From Planctomycetota bacterium (GTDB lineage Bacteria; Planctomycetota; Uabimicrobiia; Uabimicrobiales; Uabimicrobiaceae): 64,000 nt of DNA. The stretch covers positions 1 to 64,000 of the forward strand of contig JAJDCR010000141.1 in assembly GCA_029260735.1 (NCBI GenBank), read 5' to 3'. A program made the position numbers and the translations under genes. Below are positions 52,772 through 61,646 of the stretch, one piece after another; position 1 is the stretch's first letter, and every line of letters starts with the position of its first letter. The notes under the pieces are model-generated. The model made no database searches, had not been told where the DNA came from, and was given only the letters and a program-made list of their open reading frames with translations.

Positions 52772-55435
52772 CTAAGTACGAATAATCTTACGAGAAATCG
52801 TTGCGACAAAAAGAGTAATTAGAAAAATTCCAACCAAACCCTCCGCAGAAAAGAAGTATTTAAGCCAATGCCCAAAGTAAGGTCCACAGTCTCCATAGTC
52901 CATCGAAGCAAAGGTAACTACACTCAAATAAATGGAGTCTAAAAAGACTAGTTTTTCGAGAGGCTGTCCATCACTTCCCGTAATACCTTGGGGAAAAAAG
53001 TAGAAAAGGGAGGCAAAGGACATAACAATAGCAAAAGCCACTCCTCCTATATTCATGGGACGAGTACCATAGCCAAAGCCCCAGTCAAGGAGAAGTTTAT
53101 CGAGAAAAGCTCCAGGCTTGTCCCAAAAATTATTTTTAGCTAAGCGGCCGGTACGACAAAATCGATAGTAGGCCCAGTCCATTTCTTGATAGAAACATTG
53201 TTTCTGAAAAGCTTGTCTAAGTATTCCGTATTCGATTCTTGCTTGAGAAAAATTTCCCTTCTCTTCGGAAGAGAGTTTTTCTCCGATTTGCTCTTGGTGG
53301 ATTATGAAGTTATCTGCGAGAAAATTCACAAAATAGATTTTTTCAAACTGGCATTTACCAAGATCCGCTTTCCCATCAACATCGACATCATTGAGAACTA
53401 AGTTACCTTCAATTTCAGCCGATCGTAAGGTAAAACCGCCATCAAAAGAACTATTAGAAAAAGACAAGTCGGGGCATTTAACAGAGTTAAAAGAAACTTC
53501 TTCTTTGTAGCGAGTTTTAAATGATTGGAATTTGTTTTTACAAGAAGCATTGTCCAAATGAACCATTCCCCGAAAATAACTATTGGATAGGTCCATTTTT
53601 CCTCCGGCGAAAATGCTCTGCAAATTTACTTCCGAATAGCTATTGATCGAATCAAAGCAAAAATCCCCCGTAATTACTGCGCTAGTCATAATCAACTCTT
53701 TTTGAAAAGTAGCTTCTGTCACATAAAAGCTTCCTTCTACGATCTCCGAATCAGCCTGTTCTTTTTCCTTTTCTTTCACTTTGCGGCCTACTTGGAGACC
53801 TCTCAGGTTGACTTTATCTTTAAAAATAGATTTACTGAGGGTTCCCCAAGTCCCTACCGAAAGAGTAGGACCAAAAACTTCTCCTTCTACTTGAGCGTCA
53901 GAGAAAATAAAACGATCTTGAATCTTACAACGAAGAAGATTAAGGGTATTGCCAATACTAACTTTGCTAAGTCCCAACCCTCCATCTACTTGGAATTGCC
54001 GAAAAATCAAATCCTTTTCAAACCTTGCTTCGCTAAAAAAAATATCACCTTTGGCCTGGGCTCCAAAAAAGCTAGCCTCTTCACAGAAAGTTGCTTCATT
54101 AAAAGAAGACTTTGGCCCCAAAATGGAGTTCCCAAAGTTAGCCACTCCCATAAAGTGAGCCTTACGAAAAGAAATTCCTTTCTCCGCTTCACTTTCCCAA
54201 AAGCTCATTCGCTGGTGAAACTCGGCTTGCCCAAAATTCACTTTACTAGAGAATTTACATTTACGAAAGTTCGTTTTTCCTCGAAATGAAGCTTGCGAAA
54301 AACTGGTTTTTCCTTCGAAGTGAACTTCTAAAAAGGAAGCATCGTAAGAAAAACAGGACGACTTTCCAGCCCGCCAACCATCATCTTGTTTAGGAGCATC
54401 AGCCATAAAAGCCCCTCGACAAATAACTTGCTCTAATGCCACTTTTTCATCGAAGTAAGCTTCGCTCAAATCGATTTCTTGAAAACTACTGCTCTCTAAG
54501 GCAAAGGCTTTTCTTTTGGTTTCTTTTCCGAGCTGGGCTCGACGTAGTTCCAAGCTCCCTTTAGCTTCACATTCCGAGATTGTCAAGCCTTTCCCTGCTC
54601 GAAGATTATTAAAATGAATAGACTTGTCTTTTATCTTACCAATTTTTTGATTTTGGATAATGACTCCATCTTCGACATCTGCTCGGTAGCCTCGAATAGC
54701 AGCAACTTCTCCAGGGCCTTGTATGACAATACTTCCTCCAAAGTTTCCTCGGTCAAACTCCAAAGCTCCCCGAAAAGAAGATTCTTTGATAAAGAGGGTT
54801 CTTGCGACCTTAGCATTGCGAAGAGCAAAAAAGCTCTCAAAGAGACAATGAAGAACCTTGATTTCTCCTTCAAAAACACTGGAAACAAGACCATTTTCTG
54901 ATTTAAAAGCACTGAACTCTACTTTATCACTGAAAACACAGTTTTCAAAAAGCACATTCCCTTGAAAAATTGTTCCTTGGGCAACTAGTCTTTCGACATA
55001 GCAATTCTGTATGGTTACCGGATGCTTAATAATCTCTTCATTGAGCTTCAATAAAGGAACCCTATGTCCTGAAAGTACTTTCCCCGATTTTAAATAATCC
55101 TTTGCTTCTTCCCAAGAAATCTTTGGTAACTCTTTCAGGTTAGCTTTTGGGTATTCTACTTTCTCATTCTCCATATCCTCCTCTAAATCAAGACTTTCTT
55201 CTGCTGTATTTTCAGAGTTAGCCGAATTTACCTCCTCTGAGTTATTTAAATTATTTAAGTTATCTAGACTTACTTTAGGAGATTCTTGTGGATTTATTTC
55301 AAGCACTAACTCAGAGCTATTTTCTATATTTTGTTCAGGGACTTCTTGACTATTGGAAGAAGAGTTCTCGTTCTCCTGGTTGATTTCCACATTTTTCTCT
55401 AATTCTTCTTCTGGTCTATTCTCTTGCTCGCTCAT
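52772..55435 (-). CDS. Pentapeptide-repeat protein fused to a two-helix ion channel
   Basis: Residues 1-95 are acidic and Ser/Asn/Glu-rich, probably disordered. Residues about 150-700 are a long run of pentapeptide-like units (for example VNFGQAEFHQRMSFWESEA, VANFGNSIL), expected to form a right-handed beta-helix. A linker follows, and then a KcsA-like channel: helix 1 near 780-805, a pore segment at 836-850 and helix 2 (GLVGIFLITLFVATIS). The filter reads T-F-A-S-M-D-Y-G-D (Met845 to Asp849). In K+ channels this would be T-V-G-Y-G-D, so the first Gly is replaced by Asp, which may change selectivity. AAAGGA precedes the ATG. The stop of the plus-strand gene is about 50 bases away. Confidence 0.85.
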   Translation of the reverse strand: MSEQENRPEEELEKNVEINQENENSSSNSQEVPEQNIENSSELVLEINPQESPKVSLDNLNNLNNSEEVNSANSENTAEESLDLEEDMENEKVEYPKANLKELPKISWEEAKDYLKSGKVLSGHRVPLLKLNEEIIKHPVTIQNCYVERLVAQGTIFQGNVLFENCVFSDKVEFSAFKSENGLVSSVFEGEIKVLHCLFESFFALRNAKVARTLFIKESSFRGALEFDRGNFGGSIVIQGPGEVAAIRGYRADVEDGVIIQNQKIGKIKDKSIHFNNLRAGKGLTISECEAKGSLELRRAQLGKETKRKAFALESSSFQEIDLSEAYFDEKVALEQVICRGAFMADAPKQDDGWRAGKSSCFSYDASFLEVHFEGKTSFSQASFRGKTNFRKCKFSSKVNFGQAEFHQRMSFWESEAEKGISFRKAHFMGVANFGNSILGPKSSFNEATFCEEASFFGAQAKGDIFFSEARFEKDLIFRQFQVDGGLGLSKVSIGNTLNLLRCKIQDRFIFSDAQVEGEVFGPTLSVGTWGTLSKSIFKDKVNLRGLQVGRKVKEKEKEQADSEIVEGSFYVTEATFQKELIMTSAVITGDFCFDSINSYSEVNLQSIFAGGKMDLSNSYFRGMVHLDNASCKNKFQSFKTRYKEEVSFNSVKCPDLSFSNSSFDGGFTLRSAEIEGNLVLNDVDVDGKADLGKCQFEKIYFVNFLADNFIIHQEQIGEKLSSEEKGNFSQARIEYGILRQAFQKQCFYQEMDWAYYRFCRTGRLAKNNFWDKPGAFLDKLLLDWGFGYGTRPMNIGGVAFAIVMSFASLFYFFPQGITGSDGQPLEKLVFLDSIYLSVVTFASMDYGDCGPYFGHWLKYFFSAEGLVGIFLITLFVATISRKIIRT

Positions 55436-55450
55436 CCCAAAATTTCCTTT

Positions 55451-55921
55451 CTAATACACTTTTTCCCAACTGACAAATTTACCACCGCGGCGCTTTGTAA
55501 TAACAAGTTCAAAACTCTTCCAAATTTCCTCTTGTACCTGAGTTGGCTTATCTAAAGTATCAGCAGTATCTTTAACTTCTTGTTCGCGACTCACAAAGAA
55601 AGGTAAAGAATGAATATTTTCTCCTTCTTCAAAAAAAAGCTTATAGAGTAGACCTTTTTTTTCTTCGCTATACTGATGCTCTTTTGCAAATACCAGAATT
55701 TTTTCTACGGGAATGGGAACAGGGTCTAAGGGTCGCTTTTTGGGAGAGCAAACATAAGAAAGGCACAGCTTTTTTTCGTCTAAATATCCATAGCAACCTG
55801 CGCAAATTGAAAAATTGCAATGGTCGCACATTCTCCAGCTTCCACGCACCGCCTGATCCAAAGTTTGTAACTGAGAACAGCCCATACAGCGAATAGAAAC
55901 ATCACTTATTTCTAAACTCAT
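55451..55921 (-). CDS. Small Cys-rich zinc-ribbon protein
   Basis: The first 60 residues carry cysteine pairs (CMGC, CDHC, CAGC) and a later C-x4-C, spaced for two zinc sites, like a treble-clef or RING-type ribbon. The rest is a helical domain with no recognised family. A frame opening at 55972 would add 17 residues encoded by the MITE end, so I choose the ATG at 55921 with AGG eight bases upstream. It ends 15 bases before the channel gene and is probably co-transcribed with it. Confidence 0.65.
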   Translation of the reverse strand: MSLEISDVSIRCMGCSQLQTLDQAVRGSWRMCDHCNFSICAGCYGYLDEKKLCLSYVCSPKKRPLDPVPIPVEKILVFAKEHQYSEEKKGLLYKLFFEEGENIHSLPFFVSREQEVKDTADTLDKPTQVQEEIWKSFELVITKRRGGKFVSWEKVY

Positions 55922-55942
55922 ATTTATACCTAAGTAAAAGAA

Positions 55943-56050
55943 GGGTGTGTTCTCATTCAGCTTACCGTGCAATTTAGCAATACTTTGTTCAAAGTAGCAT
56001 CCTTACTATTGCTAAAAAAATACAAAAAAAAGCTGAATGAGGACGCGCCC
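55943..56050. mobile_element. Second MITE-like element, 108 bp
   Basis: Ends 55943-55963 and 56030-56050 are reverse complements at 18 of 21 positions. The right end, read inward, starts GGGCGCGTCC, close to GGGCGTGTCC at the ends of the 2798-2960 element. The interior has its own inverted repeat (TTTAGCAATA/TATTGCTAAA). It fills the gap between two minus-strand genes. A TA follows the right end, as in the first copy. Confidence 0.6.
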
Positions 56051-56481
56051 TAATCCATTAATTCATCTAAAGCATCCAAAATATCTGGTGGAAAATCGTC
56101 AAGAGAGGCTCGATATTTTTTATTGTGCACAAAATCTTCAATACCGCAAAGACGATCATGAATAAAGACCAGTCGATATTTTTTAATACTCACCTCTCTT
56201 AGACTAGACGAGGGAGCTAAAATTCCCATATCATCTCCCCCCGTCAAAGCAGGTTGATAATCAAGCTCTCGCTTCTGGTAGCTCCATACCTTAAAAGGAT
56301 AACCTCTGCGTTTAAAATTAATTTCTGTACTTGGTACTCCTACTCGCTCAAGGACTTCTTTTTGACTATTGCCTAAGGAAACCCCTTTATCTTTAACAAT
56401 GTCTGGCTCTCTGAGAATAGGAGTATCCTGACATGTGACTAGAAATAGTAAAAGAAAAATCAATAGTTTATTAGTTATCAT
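56050..56481 (-). CDS. Small BamE/SmpA-like lipoprotein, 3' end set by a MITE
   Basis: A lipoprotein signal (KLLIFLLLFLVTC) is followed by a compact domain: VSLGNSQKEVLERVGVPS, a Trp-Ser-Tyr strand and YRLVFIHDRLCGIEDF. This resembles the SmpA/OmlA (BamE) fold, in which a helix pair packs on a small sheet. The stop codon TAG uses the TA and first base of the adjacent MITE-like element, so the original C-terminus may have been longer. The gene overlaps the end of the upstream gene by 11 bases, so the two are coupled. Role in the envelope is inferred. Confidence 0.65.
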   Translation of the reverse strand: MITNKLLIFLLLFLVTCQDTPILREPDIVKDKGVSLGNSQKEVLERVGVPSTEINFKRRGYPFKVWSYQKRELDYQPALTGGDDMGILAPSSSLREVSIKKYRLVFIHDRLCGIEDFVHNKKYRASLDDFPPDILDALDELMD

Positions 56482-57850
56482 CTTGGCTCTTTTTAACTTG
56501 GGTCATGACGAGAATGTTCTTTTTCACAGCAAGTAATTTATCCATAGCCGTAAGATCAACATAAGAAGACGAATTTTCCATAATATAACGTCGACGAAGA
56601 AGAGCTTCTTTCCGAGCTTCTAATATTTCATAGGAAAGTTGTCCGTTATCAACGAGCTCTTGAAGCTGCTCTATTTCTCGATTAATCGAACGAATAGGCT
56701 TATCTTGCTTGGCTAAACGAGCTGCTATAGTTGTTTTTTGAGAGTCCCAAAGAGGAGATTCAGGCCCTATAATCAAAGAATACAAAGCTACTTCTATTTG
56801 GGAGTTGATTTGCTGAGCAGAAAACTTCAGTTTAAGAATACGAAAAGCTCCAAAAGCACTTACTTTCAAAACAGAAAGATTGGGATGAAAAGACCGGTAG
56901 TAATCCTCTACCTTCTCTTGGGTACCTGGGCAGACAAAAAATGTCCGATAAGTGGATCGTTTTCGAGAAGTATGGCGTAATCCTTCCTCCATGTTTTCTC
57001 TGTGTTCGACTAAAGAAGATTTAGGATAAACAAGATAGGGAATATCTTTCGCTAATGTTTCTGGGAAAACTCGTTGTAAATTTGTTTCTTCCACAATAAC
57101 TTCTTCGGCAATTTCTTCTTCTAATTCAGGTTCTTGATTTTCTGGAAGAGTAAGAGATTCTTGTATTTTAGGAGGCCTCTTTCCTTTTAAATTTTTGTTT
57201 TTACGCTGGATAATTAAGAGAACATTTTCTTCTGTTGCCAAAACCTTACCAATAGCCACGTAATCCCAGTAAGATCGAGAATTGGCGAGAATATTGTAGC
57301 GGACATGAAGTTCACGAATTTTTTGATCTAAGTACTCTTCTGAAATTTTACCTTCGGCAAAAGAAGCTTTCAAATCAGAGATTTTCTGATCAATAATATT
57401 CACGGGGTTTTCTTTTTGAGCAATTTTATCAATAATCTGCTGTTCTTTGAATTGCCAAGATTCTTTGGTACGATCTTGAGGCATAGAGTACAGAGAGACT
57501 TCGATTTTAGAGTCTAGCTCAGGCACCTCAAAACGCACCCGCAAAATTCGAAACCCATCCAAGAAGTGTAATTTTAATAAAGAAGAGTCGGTATAATGAA
57601 AACGATAAAATTTAGAAACTTTTTCGGGAGTTCCCGGACAAGTAAAAAGACTGCAGTAAAGGGAACGTTTAAAAGACTCCGGTAAACCCGTCTTTAGAGC
57701 TTCGTTATGTTGAATGTACTTACATTCTGGAAAAATAGGAATGTCCGACTTTTTATCATCCCAAGTCAGTTCATCTTGGGCCCATAGAGTTGTCATAAAA
57801 AAAGACATACCCAAAATAAGTTGGAAAGAAAATGTTTTTGTTGCTATCAC
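56471..57850 (-). CDS. Exported protein with a duplicated domain, function unknown
   Basis: A signal peptide (FSFQLILGMSFFMTTLWAQ) is followed by two homologous halves of about 190 residues. Each has a CPGTxEKVxxFYR motif, a segment ending F-R-IL-(R/K)-(V/L)-(R/K)-F, IEV(S/A)LYS, a helical hairpin rich in Glu, Lys and Gln, and SR/SSY-D-(V/L) with a final V-LLxxQ strand. The halves are joined by an acidic linker. I do not recognise the family. Start is GTG at 57850 with GGGAG seven bases upstream. It lies between two lipoprotein genes in one minus-strand envelope operon. Confidence 0.65.
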   Translation of the reverse strand: MIATKTFSFQLILGMSFFMTTLWAQDELTWDDKKSDIPIFPECKYIQHNEALKTGLPESFKRSLYCSLFTCPGTPEKVSKFYRFHYTDSSLLKLHFLDGFRILRVRFEVPELDSKIEVSLYSMPQDRTKESWQFKEQQIIDKIAQKENPVNIIDQKISDLKASFAEGKISEEYLDQKIRELHVRYNILANSRSYWDYVAIGKVLATEENVLLIIQRKNKNLKGKRPPKIQESLTLPENQEPELEEEIAEEVIVEETNLQRVFPETLAKDIPYLVYPKSSLVEHRENMEEGLRHTSRKRSTYRTFFVCPGTQEKVEDYYRSFHPNLSVLKVSAFGAFRILKLKFSAQQINSQIEVALYSLIIGPESPLWDSQKTTIAARLAKQDKPIRSINREIEQLQELVDNGQLSYEILEARKEALLRRRYIMENSSSYVDLTAMDKLLAVKKNILVMTQVKKSQDDN

Positions 57851-57870
57851 GTTTTTTCTCCCATGAAAGG

Positions 57871-58344
57871 CTAAACTTCTTTTAACTCAGCAAGAGCTTG
57901 TTGAGCTTTTTGAAATTTAGGAAATATATTGATGGCTCTTTTATAGCAAAATTTAGCAGGAGAGTATAAACCAACAAGTTGATAGCTTTCCCCTAACTCA
58001 AACCATAACAAGTAGTCATCAAAACGAGCGTAGATCTCTGCTTTACGTAGAAATTCAATTCCGCGGCGGTATTTTTCTAGCTTCACCAAAGACTTCCCTA
58101 AATGCAAGTAAATTCGAGACGACTCAGGATCTATTCGGGAAGCTAGGTCAAAATGCACAGCAGCCTCAAGCCAATTTTCCTTATCCTCTTCAATAATTCC
58201 TTTATAAAAATGAGCTTGAGCAGGGACGGGCTTAAGAGTAATTTTTTCTGGAGGATAATAACCCAAATCACTCCAAGAACAAGCGGGAAGGCACAGGAAA
58301 ACCAAAACACAAAAAAATTGGAAAGCAGATGTTGATTGCATCAT
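57871..58344 (-). CDS. TPR lipoprotein
   Basis: A signal peptide ending LPAC marks a lipoprotein. The mature part carries about three TPR motifs (AAVHFDLASRIDPESSRIYL, GKSLVKLEKYRRGIEFLRKA, PAKFCYKRAINIFPKFQKAQ). At 157 residues it is small, and it likely acts as a scaffold in the envelope. It is the first gene of the operon, 20 bases upstream of the duplicated-domain gene. AAGGA occurs 15 bases before the ATG pair, farther than usual. Confidence 0.72.
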   Translation of the reverse strand: MMQSTSAFQFFCVLVFLCLPACSWSDLGYYPPEKITLKPVPAQAHFYKGIIEEDKENWLEAAVHFDLASRIDPESSRIYLHLGKSLVKLEKYRRGIEFLRKAEIYARFDDYLLWFELGESYQLVGLYSPAKFCYKRAINIFPKFQKAQQALAELKEV

Positions 58345-58505
58345 TTTCTTATGTTTAATTCCTTTTGAGGTAAAAACGGAAACGAAGGGAATAGCACAAT
58401 AGTAATTTATTATATATCCTTGAGAAGATTTGTGCTAGTTGAAAATCCATTCACAAAATACCTAAAACAAACATACATTCAACTGTTTAACCTTTCTATA
58501 GGACG

Positions 58506-58544
58506 AAAAAAAAAAGGCACATGCTGGAACATGTGCCTTTTTTT
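58506..58544. terminator. Bidirectional Rho-independent terminator
   Basis: GGCACATG (58516-58523) and CATGTGCC (58530-58537) form a perfect stem with a 6-base loop. It is flanked by a run of ten A on the left and seven T on the right, so it can stop transcription on either strand. It lies 10 bases after the minus-strand metalloprotease gene. Confidence 0.85.
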
Positions 58545-58553
58545 AGAAAAAAT

Positions 58554-61439
58554 CTACTTGATATAACTAGCCTTCATGGCATCTCTAATTTTTGCCTGAG
58601 CTTCGGCCAAATGGGCTTTACTAGCAATATCTAGCTCTGGATTGCTCACTAGAACACGACTAATTTTTTTATCTAAGTCACGTAAATTTTGCCAACCAAT
58701 AGTCTTAGCTTCTTCAGGAATTCCGGGAAACCAACGATCCAAAGCAAAGAAGTTGATCCAAATATTTAAATGATCTCTTTGTAGATTACGACGGAAACTA
58801 GAGATAAAACCAGTTGAGGGAACAGGCTTATTTTCTTCTACTGATTTTTTCTCTTCTTTGGACTTCTTCTCTTCTGCGACTTCTTTCGCAGAAGATTCTT
58901 TCTTTTCTTCTGCAACTTCTTTTGTCGAAGACTCTTCTTTCTTCTCTTCTGCAGCTTCTTTTGTCGAAGATTCTTCTTTCTTCTCTTCTGCAGCTTCTTT
59001 TGTCGAAGACTCTTCTTTCTTCTCTTCTGCAGCTTCTTTTGTCGAAGACTCTTTCTTTTCTTCCAGCTCAGACCAAATAGTATCGGTGAGGGTAGTCAAA
59101 AGTTCTGCAATAGTTAAAGGATTATCTTTAGGATTCACTTGAAGGACGGCATTTTGCATACGAACCAAGTTCATCGGATTAATCATCAAAAAGAGAGTCA
59201 TATCCTGAAAAGAAAGCACTGTCTCATGAAGAGGAAAAGTGGCAACAACATTTTGCTCTTGCGATTTCCAATGCCACCAAACTCCAGGAGCTAGGTGGTT
59301 TAAAACCTTGGGAGAAAACTGATAGTGCTTGTCAGAAAAAGTATTTTCCGCTAGAAATTGCAAAGCCTCTCTCTGTTTTTCTGATGAAGTCACAACAAAA
59401 GGAGCTCGTGCTTTTGGATCCCCCTTGTGATCCCAATGCAAAGATTGTCCTCCGACATATTTAGCAACAAGCATAGAGTTGTAAGCCTGATCAAAGAGAA
59501 GAGCACTGAAAGCACGACGTAGAGGAAAAAAGTCTTCTCCTTCATCAACTGCTCGCTCCAAAAGATTTTCCATAAGATCTTGAGAAAGCCGTAGTTGATC
59601 TTTGGCATACTCAACCTTATCGTTTCCTAAGTCCCAAAGAATTATATCAGGGTCAGGATCAACAAAAGAAGAGTAGAAGTCATTGGCGTATATAAGTCCT
59701 GGCTCAGCCACTCTGTCGGTAATTTTTTTCAGCATTTTTGCTTCTGTTTCTCGAAGAGATCGCTGCTGATAGCCATAAGCAATTGCCCACTGATCATAGG
59801 GACCGAGAGTTTGCGTAAGGTAATTTCCCTGCACCGTGCCTTTGGGAGCAAAGTTAACTGGGCTGTAGTCCATCACGGAGCCGACTATGGCCTCGGGTTT
59901 TTCTTTACTATTGATTTTTGATAGTGGTAGCCAACTACTTGCCTTAAAGTTGTGGTAAAGCCCTAAGGTATGCCCCACTTCATGCATAACAATTTCTTTA
60001 ACATACTGTCCAATAAACTTTTCAGGAACCTTATCCCCTTTCGCTCGAAAAATCATATTGGCATAAGCTAATTGGTAACGTTTTAAACGTCCATTTAAGC
60101 AAAGATGCCGTCCCTTATGAGACATCATCTCGGCTATTTTTTCCCAAGAATTTTCCTCTTGAGAGCTTTCGTGCTTCACGATTTCTTCTAAGCCTTTGAG
60201 AGATTTCCACTCTGGTACCATAGCCAGAGCATCCTTTAATTTTCGGTCAGACTTGAGAAGCATGCTTAGAGGAGAGTTTTGTACATAAGAAGCAGAGGCA
60301 TAACGAAGCATACTATCATCAAAAATAATATCTGCATCCAAAATTTGCCCGGTCAAGGGATGTACCCGAGAAGGCCCAGCGGCAAAACCCAAGTCCCCTG
60401 TTGTCCAGCGAAAAAAGTTATACCTGACATCCTCTGGGTCTAAGTCGGTAAATTGAGAATCTGTTTGCTGACGAACAATAACAGCGTCAATGAAACCAAT
60501 TTTTTCAAAGGCTTTGTTCCACTCAAGAATACCATCTCGAACATAACGACGATAACGGTAGGGTACAGTATTTTCAATGTAGAAAATGATAGGTTCCTTA
60601 GGAGGAGACAACTCCAAAGAAGGGTCTATTTTTTCTAAGTTCCAGCGATGAATGTAGCGCAAAAACTTAGTTCTTTCTTCATGTTTTTTCGAAAAGTCTT
60701 GGATCGCAGTGTTAAAGTAACCTACTCGGGTATCAGCTAACCTAGGCTTATAGCTACTACTGGGAAGATGAGAAATGCTGTAGTGAATACCAATTTTATA
60801 ACTTCGGCCAGAATCAGAGTAATCGCTCCAGTTGGAAGCATTGTCCGTTTTAACTCCTGTAAAGGCTGCTTGGACTTCAAGCTCCACATTCATAGGAAAA
60901 ACCTTGACTTTAGACCATTTACTCAAAGAAGCATTGAGATAAAATCGTCCTTCCAAAAGAAAGGGAGCTACCGAAGAAAGTCCCCCTAGATCACTTTTGA
61001 AGATACGAGCTAAATCAACCAAGTAACCTCCACGAGGCCCTTTTCCCATAATAGGAACTGCACGGATGATAGAAGAAGGAAAAGTACGATCTACCACATC
61101 ACTTAAGGTTGTTCGAGGTGCTCTGTGGCGGGTATCGGGACGAACCAGTAAAAGATTCTTGCCTTGCTTTTCCCAGTAAACCATCATATGATCCCATTGC
61201 ATACCAGAGTAAACCCCTCCAGAAATAGTCGTAGCCAAAAGAAAAGGCTTTTTTAACTGGATAGCAGGAATTAAACCATAGACAACTTCTTCTTTTTCAT
61301 ATACAGTAAAAAAACCAGACTGTGCCTTCATTCCTGTAACAAAATTATCGATAGAAGGAAAGTCAGATTGCCCCCAACCCCAAGGACAGGCAAACAACAA
61401 AGCTAAACTGACCAGAACCAACCGGCTCGCTTTATTCAT
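58554..61439 (-). CDS. Large secreted metzincin-type zinc protease (DUF5117/DUF4953-like)
   Basis: Starting at ATG 61439 (GGAG six bases upstream), the protein of about 961 residues has a signal peptide (LVLVSLALLFACPWGWGQ). A DUF5117-like beta-rich region follows (HRAPRTTLSDVVDRTFPSS, YSDSGRSYKIGIHYSISHLP). The catalytic site is HEVGHTLGLYH (486-496), the HExxHxxGxxH zinc motif of metzincins, with a Met-turn candidate at GSVMDYSPVNF. Near the C-terminus an acidic/Lys-rich array of 12-13-residue repeats interrupts the domain before GFISSFRRNLQRDHL. Frames opening upstream to 61589 have no ribosome site. Related proteins are widespread in Planctomycetes and Bacteroidota; substrate unknown. Confidence 0.88.
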   Translation of the reverse strand: MNKASRLVLVSLALLFACPWGWGQSDFPSIDNFVTGMKAQSGFFTVYEKEEVVYGLIPAIQLKKPFLLATTISGGVYSGMQWDHMMVYWEKQGKNLLLVRPDTRHRAPRTTLSDVVDRTFPSSIIRAVPIMGKGPRGGYLVDLARIFKSDLGGLSSVAPFLLEGRFYLNASLSKWSKVKVFPMNVELEVQAAFTGVKTDNASNWSDYSDSGRSYKIGIHYSISHLPSSSYKPRLADTRVGYFNTAIQDFSKKHEERTKFLRYIHRWNLEKIDPSLELSPPKEPIIFYIENTVPYRYRRYVRDGILEWNKAFEKIGFIDAVIVRQQTDSQFTDLDPEDVRYNFFRWTTGDLGFAAGPSRVHPLTGQILDADIIFDDSMLRYASASYVQNSPLSMLLKSDRKLKDALAMVPEWKSLKGLEEIVKHESSQEENSWEKIAEMMSHKGRHLCLNGRLKRYQLAYANMIFRAKGDKVPEKFIGQYVKEIVMHEVGHTLGLYHNFKASSWLPLSKINSKEKPEAIVGSVMDYSPVNFAPKGTVQGNYLTQTLGPYDQWAIAYGYQQRSLRETEAKMLKKITDRVAEPGLIYANDFYSSFVDPDPDIILWDLGNDKVEYAKDQLRLSQDLMENLLERAVDEGEDFFPLRRAFSALLFDQAYNSMLVAKYVGGQSLHWDHKGDPKARAPFVVTSSEKQREALQFLAENTFSDKHYQFSPKVLNHLAPGVWWHWKSQEQNVVATFPLHETVLSFQDMTLFLMINPMNLVRMQNAVLQVNPKDNPLTIAELLTTLTDTIWSELEEKKESSTKEAAEEKKEESSTKEAAEEKKEESSTKEAAEEKKEESSTKEVAEEKKESSAKEVAEEKKSKEEKKSVEENKPVPSTGFISSFRRNLQRDHLNIWINFFALDRWFPGIPEEAKTIGWQNLRDLDKKISRVLVSNPELDIASKAHLAEAQAKIRDAMKASYIK
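58875..59063 (-). repeat. 36-39-bp tandem repeat inside the metzincin gene
   Basis: Five consecutive units encode EEKKE(E)SSTKE(A/V)A. The three central units are 39 bp and nearly identical, while the outer two have one codon fewer. In-frame length change suggests slippage or unequal crossover in a tolerated linker. Confidence 0.85.
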
Positions 61440-61646
61440 AAAATTCTCCGATTTTTCAGGGGAACAAAAATTTATTTTGGAAAACCCCCAGACCACTGCT
61501 CCATACACAATTATTCTTTGGTTTCTCACTTTCACCCAGTAGAGCTTCCAGGGAAAAAATGTTATACTGGATTCCCTCTTTTTTTGCAATGAAAATTAGT
61601 AAGGAAGCCTATATAGCTCCTTTATCTCACAGATTCCGACAGAAAG

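Noticed and set aside
53702-54289. 195-codon frame opposite the pentapeptide channel gene
   Set aside because: Antisense shadow; its regular Phe/Lys pattern mirrors the repeat codons on the other strand.
58814-59142. Leu/Ser-rich frames opposite the metzincin repeat
   Set aside because: They are antisense readings of the 39-bp tandem repeat.
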